NCBI GenBank assembly: GCA_028984105.1
Contig: CM054825.1
Span: forward strand, 18,679,795 to 18,743,794
DNA: 64,000 bases
Direction of reading: 5' to 3'
Source of the DNA: Lavandula angustifolia
Taxonomy: Eukaryota > Streptophyta > Magnoliopsida > Lamiales > Lamiaceae
Part shown: positions 1-9,469 of the stretch, one piece after another
Numbering within the stretch: position 1 is the stretch's first letter
Layout of the letters: the number at the start of each line of letters is the position of its first letter
Program-made: the position numbers and the translations under genes
The notes under the pieces: generated by a model
The model's database searches: none
Seen by the model: only the letters and a program-made list of their open reading frames with translations
Told to the model about the DNA's origin: nothing

Positions 1-238
1 TCACTTTCCTAATTTGGTAAAAAACTATTATCATATCTTCTACTCTATCATCTTCTCTCTCCTACTTTATTACATTCTCTCTCCTATTTTATCATCATTT
101 CTCTTATACTTTCTCATTATCTTACTCATCTTCTCTCTCATACTTTATCATCTACTCCCTCTCTCATACTTTATCATCTACTATCTTAATTCCCGTGCCG
201 AAACCAATTGAGCCACAAATAACGGAACGGAGGGAGTA
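1..238. mobile_element. Stowaway-like MITE, right part, cut by window edge
   Basis: The right end reads GGAACGGAGGGAGTA, the reverse complement of the TACTCCCTCCGT terminus seen in many other short elements of this window. The interior is CT-rich (tcatcttctctctc units) and closely resembles the element at 39,203-39,457, including the 'actttatcatctact' and 'cttaattc' segments near the end. The left end lies outside the window. The TA at the end fits a Tc1/mariner (Stowaway) type target. No coding capacity is seen. Confidence 0.6.
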
Positions 239-713
239 TCTTTTAGGTTACCCTTAGGGCTAAGCCTAATTATGCTATTATGGTCTAGAATATAATTTTC
301 AAGTTGTGGCCAGTTCACAGTGTATTGGCCCATTGATGTCAAATAGGACTATAGGTGAGTTTAGTTCATTTGTTGTGTACTCAGTATTCAATTAAATATA
401 ATCACGTTGGATCTGTTTGGTTGTCGTAATTGTCATTCTTGATAACAACTCAATTAAAACACATACAAACTATTTCATGAATGTGATTGGAAGCTAAAGT
501 AGATTGCTTTAAATAAATAAATATCAATATAATGTCAATATTCATAAATTTTCTAACTTGATAAGTTACAAGGTGCTCTACAACCTTTTTCAAATGGAGG
601 AAGTGTTGAGCCATTTTGGGCGCTAATGAGTTAATCGAGTACTTGGTTATCATACCCAAATCATATTTGGTTATGCTCATTCTGGGCCCCTAACAAATCT
701 TGTTCAAACCTGA
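239..713. other. AT-rich intergenic DNA, nothing recognised
   Basis: No gene, repeat terminus or RNA gene is recognised here. Short open frames in it show no family motif and no coding-like composition. Confidence 0.5.
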
Positions 714-721
714 CCTTAAAC

Positions 722-1259
722 TTGGGTGCAAAACGGGTAGCGATTAATAGGTTTTTATCGATATTTTACCGTTATCGTTGGTTAACGGTAACCGAATAAT
801 CGAAATTCGGTTGACGGTAACGGCAACGATTATTCGTTCTAGTATGCTAGCGGTTAACGGAACCGAAAGGTTAATACCAAATAACCGTTCAATTAATTAA
901 GAATGTATTAAATATGTAATATTATGTAATAATATATTATTGTTTATATTTGTTTTCACTTTTCAAAATAGTAAATTCTCAGCAGTCAACTCTCTCTATT
1001 CTCTCGTTCTCGTCTAAGTCTCTCCTCTCGCCTCTCGGTCTCTCGCATCGCATTTGTTAAACATCATATAATTTGTGACATTGTGAAACAAGTTACGGGC
1101 AACTCGGATAATCGTGTTAACCGGTAAAGCATGCGGTTGAACGGTTAACCGCCTAAAAACGGTTACTGATAGCGATCAAGGAAAATAAAGGTTTTTTAAG
1201 TAACGATTAACCAAAAACGGTAACGAGTTAACCGTTACCGAACAGCTTTTGCAGCCTTA
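722..1259. mobile_element. non-autonomous hAT-like element
   Basis: Imperfect terminal inverted repeats are visible: TTGGGTGCAAAA at the left and TTTTGCAGCCTTA at the right. They are flanked by 8-bp near-identical repeats, CCTTAAAC (714-721) and CCTTGAAC (1260-1267), the duplication length of hAT transposons. The interior is full of subterminal GGTTAACGGTAACCG-type motifs in both orientations around an AT-rich core. No transposase frame is present. The single mismatch in the duplication implies an old insertion. Confidence 0.6.
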
Positions 1260-1267
1260 CCTTGAAC

Positions 1268-1900
1268 GAGGGCAAGACAACGACCCAAGATCTGAAGTAA
1301 TAGTGAAAAATATTAATTTTAGGATTTGAACCGAAAGTGTATACAAATAATGACCCCATAGTGTATCAAAACACTAAGAAGCACGATACTATGTCCTGCT
1401 TTAGGTTGTTCAAACCTAGAGCGAACACAAATAACTTTGTACCATTGTAACCACCCAACAAACAAGCTCCTAAACGGAGGCCCATACCAATGTCCAAGAT
1501 TAGGACTCGAAAATTTATACTATTTACCATAATATACGCAGGGTCTACCTTAAAGAGCGAATAGTCCATTTTCCGTGGGTATCAGGATGCGGCTTAATCT
1601 CGATCACACCCTTTAAGATATAAGGAAATAGCATAGCGGATCTGTAAAAGAGTACGTCCACTTTCTACATACTCATATCTACTATTAGATCGTATGTCAG
1701 ATGACATTTATAAGAATGCAGAATATAAATGACAGAGCGGATCCTCAGATGCTATTTATAAAAATGCAGAATATAAATGACATAGAGAGTTATAGTAGTT
1801 CAAATTCACAAGATCGTACGTCCACTTTCTATAGATCTCGAAGAATGTGAGATGAAAATCTTACAATCAAGCAAACTATATATCTATCTATCTATCTATC
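1268..1900. other. unassigned intergenic DNA
   Basis: No gene is recognised. A short (tatc)n microsatellite lies at about 1880-1904. A duplicated segment containing 'cagaatataaatgacagag' occurs near 1718 and 1767, a small tandem-like repeat of unknown origin. Confidence 0.4.
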
Positions 1901-1904
1901 TACC

Positions 1905-2610
1905 AGCTTATCAAATCTAACAAACAGATTAGGGGTTCGGATTGTCTCCAACTTAAAAGAGTATGAAAACTTTTGATTCCAAGTATGTGGTATGAACAAG
2001 ATACTTGGAATATGGACAGAGGGAGTTTCTATGAATGAATAGTAGTAGTATGAAAGACTAAAGGCTTGTTCTTTAATGTGAGATTGTGCGCTTTGAAATT
2101 TGTAACCTTTGTGTAATAGGCGAGCAAGAAGAGATCCGTTGGACTAAGATCTACTTTTCATTAGATTCATGAACAGTAATTGCTTCAAGTACGCATCGGT
2201 TTCTGTAGGTCAATAGATATTGTTCTACCATTGAAACTAGAGCTTACATGATTCTCTACTGTTGGTCAATATTGATTTGGTAGTTAGGTGTCTTCGTTGA
2301 CCAGGGACTATAAATTCTGCACCTAGTACCTCGTACATCAAACACTTAATCCAGACAAAATAAGATGCGAACTTAAGTCTATGTCCAGACATGAGTATGA
2401 GTCCAGCCTGACTAATACTCAGCTTACCGAACCTGAATGGAACCTAGCCTGATCTATATCAGTCTACCTATATAGATTCGGGACCGATTTCCAACCTAAT
2501 CATATATACAGATCGGTTCATCTATCAACACGGGGTTTATGATCATTCAAAACTTTATTATTTCCCAACATTATTCCACTCTTTGATGATGTCAACACCC
2601 TACACTAACC
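1905..2610 (-). mobile_element. possible remnant of the 3' LTR of element B
   Basis: In a minus-strand element the 3' LTR should lie just below the 3' ORF, that is here. The only support is short resemblance to the element A LTR, for example 'tttcccaacattattcca' near 2562 against 'ccaatattattttaccc' in A, and the position next to 3' ORF remnants. No TG...CA ends and no target duplication could be found, so the limits are arbitrary. Confidence 0.25.
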
Positions 2611-2779
2611 TGAAAACAAACTCAGGTAATCACTTCAACATATGTTGGGCAAAGAAAAACAGTAAGGTGTAAGCAAGTTCAGAATGTAAGTCGTTTGACT
2701 TGGCTTACATATTCAACTTATATAAGTTATGCATAAAGTAGAAACTTAGACAAAGAATTATTGTCATCGGGTCAAAGCA

Positions 2780-3675
2780 GTGATAGAAATCTTAATTGAT
2801 GAATCAGGTCGGTCACAAGTACATGATTTCTAAACTATTACAAGAACTGTCAGCAACTCCAAATCTAAATCTACTCCGGCTTGATGTGATACTTCTTCTT
2901 GAACTCTTCATGTGTCAGCATGGTAGCTTCAACGTTTTCATCTCATTAACAAACTTCTCTTCCTCAACATCATCAGACTTCAGTTAATATGAATAATCCA
3001 CCATCTTCCTCAGTTTCTGAATCTGTACATGAAAAACACTTTTATCCTGTAGTCCTTATCATATATAACTTGTCTGACCTAAACTTCTATCTTCTCAAAG
3101 TCTATCTTGAATTCAAAGTTCTACCACATATCAATTTCTTTAGAAACCTGCATCATGACACGTTATATCAGTGCTAAATCTGTGATCTGAATGTATAATT
3201 TGAAAATTTTGTGCCTCATAAACTCCACGAATATTTCATCCTTGTTGTTAATCTTCTTGTCATTACCCTAAATCTGCCTAAAGTATAACCACTTGATAAA
3301 CTCAACTTTAGCATGTTCCTAATTGCCTGTCAATTCCAGCGGAACCCCTATGTAAATTAAGGATACAACAAGTCCTTCTCATCATTGATCTCGAGCTTCT
3401 TTTCAGCTACTATGGCCCTTATCACATTCCTCTTCCTCAGAATCCTATAGTGATCTTGTGACTTCTTATCACATTCCTCTTCCTCAGACTCCAAGCATTG
3501 TCATCTTACAACCTTTGAGGTTGACCTTTTTGGGATTCGTCCGACATTCTTTTTATGTATTCAAGCTCATTTTCTAATGCTTCCTGAGCTGGAATTTGAT
3601 TGTATTCCAAAGTCTTCCGGATGCTCTTAATCGCAACAGGTTTTTCTTGTGGCGTTGCTGGAGGGATTGCATATC
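2780..3675 (-). pseudogene. decayed C-terminal part of the element B 3' ORF
   Basis: Minus-strand DNA around 3280-3360 parallels element A near 17,400-17,500: both contain the 'ttgatgaactcgatcttgag'-like stretch that encodes FIKGYYV in A. The copy here has frameshifts and stops. It belongs to the extra reading region between pol and the 3' LTR of element B. The downstream part of the same ORF is displaced by the solo LTR at 3681-4340. Function is unknown. Confidence 0.4.
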
Positions 3676-3680
3676 ATATC

Positions 3681-4340
3681 TGATGCAAACAAAAAATGTA
3701 ATTCACTATAGTAAAGAATTGTAATTTGCGAATAATGAATTCAAGCCTCTCGAATGCGATATTAAAACGAAAGTGATAACCAAATCAGAATAGAACACAA
3801 ACTCGATTATGAAATTAACCCAAATCTGAATTGGGAACAGAAGAAAACAATTAATTTACTTGTTGCAATCGTGGCTGCCGCAACGGAGGTGATGCAGAGC
3901 AAAAAAGAACAACCCCTTCAATATGATGCCACGAATTAAATATGGAACTCCTCTTCAAAATCCAAAACGAGAACAATACTGCATTAAAATCCAAATAGGA
4001 AACAACCCTTACGAAATCAAGATGATTTCGTCCAAGTCAAGACAATCACGTCTTGCCCCAAATCCGTTCCAAAATCAAGCATACTAAAAACTAGGGTTCT
4101 CATCTCCTTTTATAAGATGGAAGCCCACAAACTTATTGACTCAAAATAAAACAAGACACAAATTAAATAAGTCCAACATTACGAAAATAATAATAATAAT
4201 ATAAAACAACTATATTGTTGATTCAAGCACTCCGACGTCACGCCATGCAACATCCAATGCCATGCCATGCCGCTACGTCGATCTTCTCTCGCCCTCGTCG
4301 AACATAAAATCTCTTCCCATCTTCCGATCGCTCCACATCA
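3681..4340 (-). mobile_element. 660-bp solo LTR inside the element B 3' ORF
   Basis: The segment starts TGATGCAAAC and ends CTCCACATCA, so its ends are inverted (TGATG/CATCA). It is flanked by a perfect 5-bp duplication ATATC at 3676-3680 and 4341-4345. A TATAAAAG box is read on the minus strand at 4107-4114, giving the orientation. No internal region, primer-binding site or coding frame is present, which fits a solo LTR left by LTR-LTR recombination. The family was not identified; Ty3/gypsy is a guess. Confidence 0.75.
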
Positions 4341-4345
4341 ATATC

Positions 4346-5848
4346 TCAGTCTTAGTCAATTCTTTTATTAGCTTCATCATCCTTGCGGCTAAAGCATGGT
4401 AGCTTTGATTCTTTCAGTCTCAATCTACTGCAGCCTTGCTTCTTCAGCTTTCCTACGAGCATCTTCTTCCTCTTTTTGTAAAGTTTCAGCTTCTATAAGC
4501 GTCAGAGCTTCATTAGCTTTTCCCTTTGATTCAACCTCTTGAGCTTTTATAAATTTAGCATGTGCTTCTTCTTCTTTTTTAGCCTTTTTATCCAACTCTC
4601 CAGCATTCCACAACTGATCAACTACATCCTCTGTTTCAGCTCCAATTCCTTTTAGACTAAGATTGTCTGACTTCTCTTTCTTTTCAGCATGAGCAGCATT
4701 AGATCGTTCCCCCTCAATTTTAGCACCTCTAATCACCAACTGGGTAACAACTTGCGTCTGTAAGTTTATTATCAATCTTTTCTTTCACGGAGGGTAGGCG
4801 GGCTGAGAAATTGTTGAAGGCTTCATTTTGATCCTAAATAATACTTGTTTAAGCCTCAATCTATGTTTGTTTGTTGCTAGCTGGTATTTCTGAGCTTTTA
4901 TGATCTGGTTTGCCTCTGAAAAAGCCTTAGAGACAGCACCTGTTGTAGCGTCCTCAGCTTATTTCATTGTTTGCCTCAATAAACTTACACTCTCATATTG
5001 ACGAGAGACTCAAATCATGTGAATTCCTCTGATAAACGCTTCTTCGTCTCTTTGTTAGATAGCTTAATCAAAGTCTCTAGAAACTGATTCATCGAGGAAG
5101 TCAGTTTGGATAAGTTATGATTAGTTATCTTAGTATTGGCTAGAATGACTTGGGCAGCTGATGCAAACTGGTCATAGGTCTTCTCTAACCAGTACTGCAG
5201 TTGTCGGAGTACCACTAATCTCTTGACTCTTTTGTATGTTGAGTCAGTCTGACGCTAAGTAATAGCAAGGGATGGGTCAGAGATTGACTCAACCTTATCA
5301 CCAGCAGCTCCATCCTTAGAATCTTGGTTTGATCCCTCCAATAGCTTATACTCTTCATCTTTCTGATCTCCCTTATTAGATTTATCTTACGTGTACTTGT
5401 CTTCGTTATCATCACAATCGTTTCCCTCATAACCTCCTCCATTCCCAAATGTACACGATATCCCTTCTTTTTCTCTTCTACTTCAATAAGCATCATGACA
5501 ACCTTTTTCAATATCTATTCATTTGTCATATCGTCTGGACCGGTAAACAGTAGAGTAGCTTGAAGAAACCTTTCTTCTCGAATAAAGTGAATTCGTGTGT
5601 AGGCATGATGGATTGCTATCTGTTCACCAGTCCACATGAATATGATGTTTATCATCATTTGAGCTCTGGCTGAAATCTCATGGACGGTTGGATAATTTTC
5701 TTACTCTGGAACCAAGGGCACTGCCTGATCAAACGCTGTGCCTTGTGCAGTAGTGTCATTCCTAGTGACACTTCAGCAGCTTCAGTATCAAATGGAATAT
5801 CCTCTTCGTCTAATGGTTCCTCCATCATATCATCAATTGAACTTGATC
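4346..5848 (-). pseudogene. element B 3' ORF, Lys/Glu-rich coiled-coil segment
   Basis: Minus-strand reading frames at 4425-4775, 5015-5215 and 5215-5511 are Lys/Glu/Ala-rich. The first has repeated KAKKEEEAHAKF and EEEDARRKAEEAR patterns typical of a long coiled coil. Element A has a comparable coiled-coil region in its 3' ORF at 17,761-19,407. Several stops and frame changes show decay. The ORF is cut at 5848 by the four-LTR array and resumes at 9015. Confidence 0.5.
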
Positions 5849-5853
5849 GAGAA

Positions 5854-6328
5854 TGTCACACCCCGTTCTGGAAGGAACGGGTATGGAAAAGGAATGATTG
5901 CTCCGTGTAATAAAATCGGCATCGGATATGAATGTTTTCGGGCTACGGAGCGGGAAAGTGGGAAAATGTGGATCTACTTCCTTAATTATTATGTTTTCCT
6001 TAATTATTATATTTTATATTTAAATATGTTTATGGTAATATGTGTAGCCTATAAAAGGTATGTTTGCATAAGGTTATAGTATCGAATATGAATCTAAGGA
6101 ATGAAATTATTCTCTAAACTTATTCTCTCTCCCAACTCTCGCACTCTCACTTCTCTTTCTCTCAACTTAGTCTCTCTCTCCAATTACTCAAACATCATTC
6201 AATCATCTCTCCCTCTCAATCATATTCATCTCTTATTCACGGTTATTCCCCTCCCAATTTCAGTTGCAAATCTTCTTTTATAATAAAATATGTTTAACAA
6301 TCCGGTGTATAGACACCGGGTTGTTACA
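5854..6328 (+). repeat. LTR1 of the small LTR element
   Basis: Starts TGTCACACC and ends TTGTTACA. A TATAAAAG box lies at about 6050-6057. A perfect hairpin, CCGGTGT-atag-ACACCGG, occupies 6302-6319 near the 3' end. Pyrimidine-rich DNA (ctctctcccaactctcgc) lies between them. Confidence 0.9.
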
Positions 6329-6959
6329 GTGGTATCAGAGCGTCGTTCCTGCGACGAGCTGAGGGCAGAATTCCGATAATTATGGGCGGACCACCAATCG
6401 ATGATAGCGGAACAACAATCGATGTAGGAGGAAATGGAGCGAGAAAATGCTCGCTACAACAGCGAATTACATAGAGTAGTCCGTGATTATCTTAGTAGAT
6501 CGGAAGTTCGCTGACGTCCTGCAGCCATTCCCGTTCCAAAACCTCCGGCTGCTGTACCGGTCTCAAACCCATCTCCGGCAGCCGCCCCTTCTGCAGTATC
6601 AACCCCGCCGTCGCCAACTCCGCAGGCACCCACTCCCGCAGCCGTCCCCGTTGCGGCCGTCCCTACTCCGGTAGCGTTGTTTGGTCCCCTACGCGCCGAT
6701 CCAATCTCAATCGCACCGGCCATCGCTCCCGTTTCATCCCCTCCCGGCCTACGCTGCCGCGCCAGTCTCAACTCCGCGGGTAAACCCTCCCGTCGCCGCT
6801 CCGTTCTCGGCCCCGGCAGCCCGCCGCCCGGCCCGGCCATCGCCAAGCATTCCCTCCAACTGCCGAAGAACATGAGGGAATCATTTTGGAAGGCAATACA
6901 CTCCTCCCACCATCCAAGATCCGAGTCTTGGGGACAAGACTCCATAAAGAGGGGAGTAT
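6329..6959 (+). pseudogene. internal region 1: broken copy of the gag-like ORF
   Basis: This is the homologue of the intact frame in internal region 2. It is broken by in-frame stops: one at the position where copy 2 reads LQLW (ccgataattatgg), one in place of the SMLEEME segment (gatgtaggagg), and a TGA in place of a CGA. The proline/alanine-rich part and the EEHEGIILEG-like end remain recognisable. The purine tract AAAGAGGGGAG lies at its 3' end, immediately before LTR2. Confidence 0.7.
6330..6341 (+). other. primer-binding site of the small LTR element, copy 1
   Basis: TGGTATCAGAGC directly follows LTR1 (one base spacer). This is the standard plant sequence complementary to the 3' end of initiator tRNA-Met. 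The second copy is at 7903-7914. Confidence 0.9.
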
Positions 6960-7432
6960 TGTCACACCCCGTTCTGGAAGGAACGGGTACGGAAAAGGAA
7001 TGATTGCTCCGTGTAATAAAATCGGCATCGGATAGAAATGTTTTCGGGCTACGGAGCGGGAAAGTGGGAAAGTGTGGATCTACTTCCTTAATTATTATGT
7101 TTTCCTTAATTATTATATTTTATATTTAAATATGTTTATGGTAATATGTGTAGCCTATAAAAGGTATGTTTGCATAAGGTTATAGTATCGAATATGAATC
7201 TAAGGAATGAAATTATTCTCTAGACTTATTCTCTCCCAACTCTCGCACTCTCACTTCTCTTTCTCTCAAGTTAGTCTCTCTCTCCAATTACTCAAACATC
7301 ATTCAATCATCTCTCCCTCTCAATCATATTCATCTCTTATTCACGGTTATTCCCCTCCCAATTTCAGTTGCAAATCTTCTTTTATAATAAAATATGTTTA
7401 ACAATCCGGTGTATAGACACCGGGTTGTTACA
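6960..7432 (+). repeat. LTR2 of the small LTR element
   Basis: TGTCACACC start and TTGTTACA end. It is followed by GTGG, the first four bases after an LTR that leads into a primer-binding site, and then at once by LTR3. Confidence 0.9.
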
Positions 7433-7436
7433 GTGG

Positions 7437-7901
7437 TCACACCCCGTTCTGGAAGGAACGGGTACGGAAAAAGAATGATTGCTCCGTGTAATAAAATCGG
7501 CATCGGATAGGAATGTTTTCGGGCTACGGAGCGGGAAAGTGTGGATCTACTTCCTTAATTATTATGTTTTCCTTAATTATTATATTTTATATTTAAATAT
7601 GTTTATGGTAATATGTGTAGCCTATAAAAGGTATGTTTGCATAAGGTTATAGTATCGAATATGAATCTAAGGAATGAAATTATTCTCTAAACTTATTCTT
7701 TCTCCCAACTCTCGCACTCTCACTTCTCTTTCTCTCAACTTAGTCTCTCTCTCCAATTACTCAAACATCATTCAATCATCTCTCCCTCTCAATCATATTC
7801 ATCTCTTATTCACGGTTATTCCCCTCCCAATTTCAGTTGCAAATCTTCTTTTATAATAAAATATGTTTAAAAATCCGGTGTATAGACACCGGGTTGTTAC
7901 A
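7437..7901 (+). repeat. LTR3 of the small LTR element, first bases lost at the junction
   Basis: It begins TCACACCCCG, so the initial TG is missing or overlaps the preceding GTGG. It ends TTGTTACA and is followed by a complete primer-binding site at 7903-7914. It lacks the 'gtgggaaa' duplication present in LTR1, LTR2 and LTR4 near the 'gcgggaaag' stretch. Confidence 0.85.
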
Positions 7902-8609
7902 GTGGTATCAGAGCGTCGTTCTTGCGACGAGCTGAGGGCAGAATTCCTACAATTATGGGCGGACCACCAATCGATGATGGCGGAACAACAATCGATGTTG
8001 GAGGAAATGGAGCGAGAAAATGCTCGCTACAATAGCGAATTACATAGAGCAGTCCGTGATTATCTTAGTAGATCGGAAGTTCGCCGACGTCCTGCAGCCA
8101 TTCCTGTTCCAAAACCTCCGGCTGCTGTACCGGTCTCAAACCCATCTCCAGCAGCCGCCCCTTCTGCAGTATCAACCCCGCCGTCGCCAACTCCGCAGGC
8201 ACCCACTCCTGCACGGCCGTCCCGTTGCGGCCGTCCCTACTCCGGTAGCGCTTTTCGGTCCCTCTTTCGCGCCGATCCAATCTCAACCGCACCGGCCATC
8301 GCTCCCGTTTCATCCCCTCCGAGCCACGCCGATGCGCTGGTCTCAACTCCGCGGGTAAACCCTCCTGCCGGCCGCTCCGTTCTCGGCCCGCGCCCGCCGC
8401 CCTGGATCCAGCCATCGCCAGCATTCCCTCCAACTACCGAAGAACATGAGGGAATCATTTTGGAAGGCAATACACTCCTCCCACCGTCCAAGATCCGAGT
8501 CTTGGGGACAAGACTCCATAAAGAGGGGAGTATTGTCACACCCCGTTTTGGAAGGAACGGGTACGGAAAAGGAATGATTGCTCCGTGTAATAAAATCGGC
8601 ATCGGATAG
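7863..8609 (+). CDS. gag-like ORF of the small LTR element (intact copy)
   Basis: A 248-codon frame runs from the end of LTR3 through internal region 2 into LTR4. After about 20 LTR-encoded residues comes an acidic/basic helical segment with heptad-like spacing (about residues 25-75, including ELRAEFLQLWADHQ and EEMERENARY). A long Pro/Ala/Ser-rich region follows (about 80-190), then a conserved tail EEHEGIILEGNTLLPP. No zinc knuckle, protease or polymerase motif is visible. A role as a reduced gag or packaging protein is inference only; the true start may lie inside the internal region. Codon use is unusually GC-rich for the area. Confidence 0.45.
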   Translation: MFKNPVYRHRVVTVVSERRSCDELRAEFLQLWADHQSMMAEQQSMLEEMERENARYNSELHRAVRDYLSRSEVRRRPAAIPVPKPPAAVPVSNPSPAAAPSAVSTPPSPTPQAPTPARPSRCGRPYSGSAFRSLFRADPISTAPAIAPVSSPPSHADALVSTPRVNPPAGRSVLGPRPPPWIQPSPAFPPTTEEHEGIILEGNTLLPPSKIRVLGTRLHKEGSIVTPRFGRNGYGKGMIAPCNKIGIG

Positions 8610-9009
8610 GAATGTTTTCGGGCTACGGAGCGGGAAAGTGGGAAAGTGTGGATCTACTTCCTTAATTATTATGTTTTCCTTAATTATTATATTTTATATT
8701 TAAATATGTTTATGGTAATATGTGTAGCCTATATAAAGGTATGTTTGCATAAGGTTATAGTATCGAATATGAATCTAAGGAATGAAATTATTCTCTAAAC
8801 TTATTATCTCTCCCAACTCTCGCACTCTCACTTCTCTTTCTCTCAACTTAGTCTATCTCTCCAATTAGTCAAACATCATTCAATCATCTCTCCCTCTCAA
8901 TCATATTCATCTCTTATTCACGGTTATTCCCCTCCCAATTTCAGTTGCAAATCTTCTTTTATAATAAAATATGTTTAACAATCCGGTGTATAGACACCGG
9001 GTTGTTACA
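8534..9009 (+). repeat. LTR4 (terminal 3' LTR) of the small LTR element
   Basis: TGTCACACCCCG to GTTGTTACA, followed by the duplication GAGAA at 9010-9014. The purine tract AAAGAGGGGAG lies just upstream at about 8520-8530. Confidence 0.9.
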
Positions 9010-9123
9010 GAGAAAGATAAAGAAAATTGGAGATGGTCATGTGCTCCAAGGATTCAATAGCTTTGCCTCTTTCTACAAAGACAATCGGAAGGGCAAGATC
9101 ATCTTCTGAATCATCTTCGGACA

Positions 9124-9462
9124 TATTCCCTCCGTCCGTGTTTTATATGCCCAATTGACTTTTCACATAGCTTAAGAAAAGATTTAATAGACATAAAAGT
9201 TTCATTTTTTCATAATGTCACGATAAATGTTAGTATTGAAACTTGAGTATATTAAAGTAAATTACTAAAAAGTTAAGTAACATAATTATGTTTACTATTT
9301 GAGAAATTGGACAAAATAGTATTTTCACATATTATTACATTAATTAGGCTTATTAAAGTTACTATAAAATATTTAATTCGCCATAAAAAATTGGCAATAG
9401 GCATATAATTCGAGATAGACAAAAAAGGAAACTATGCATATAAAATAGGGACGGAGTGAGTA
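9124..9462. mobile_element. Stowaway-like MITE in element B
   Basis: Ends are TATTCCCTCCGTCCGT and GGGACGGAGTGAGTA, inverted to each other and bordered by TA. The interior is AT-rich and non-coding. It lies within decayed 3' ORF sequence of element B. Confidence 0.65.
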
Positions 9463-9469
9463 TGAATAA

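Larger units (their letters stand above)
5854..9009 (+). mobile_element. tandem array of a small non-autonomous LTR retrotransposon (4 LTRs, 2 internal regions)
   Basis: The order is LTR1 (5854-6328), internal 1 (6329-6959), LTR2 (6960-7432), a 4-bp gtgg remnant, LTR3 (about 7437-7901), internal 2 (7902-8533), LTR4 (8534-9009). LTRs are about 470 bp, begin TGTCACACCCCG and end GGTTGTTACA. A perfect duplication GAGAA flanks the whole array (5849-5853 and 9010-9014). Each internal region begins with a primer-binding site TGGTATCAGAGC and ends with a purine tract AAAGAGGGGAG. No protease, integrase or reverse transcriptase is encoded, so mobilisation needed a helper. It interrupts the element B 3' ORF. 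Confidence 0.9.

Noticed and set aside
1366..1569. 67-codon minus-strand frame as a small gene
   Set aside because: No motif, no promoter or splice context, and composition like the surrounding intergenic DNA.
6487..7028. Several overlapping open frames on both strands in the GC-rich part of the small LTR element
   Set aside because: They are by-products of high GC content; the frame homologous to the intact copy at 7863-8609 is the only one conserved between the two units, and it is broken here.
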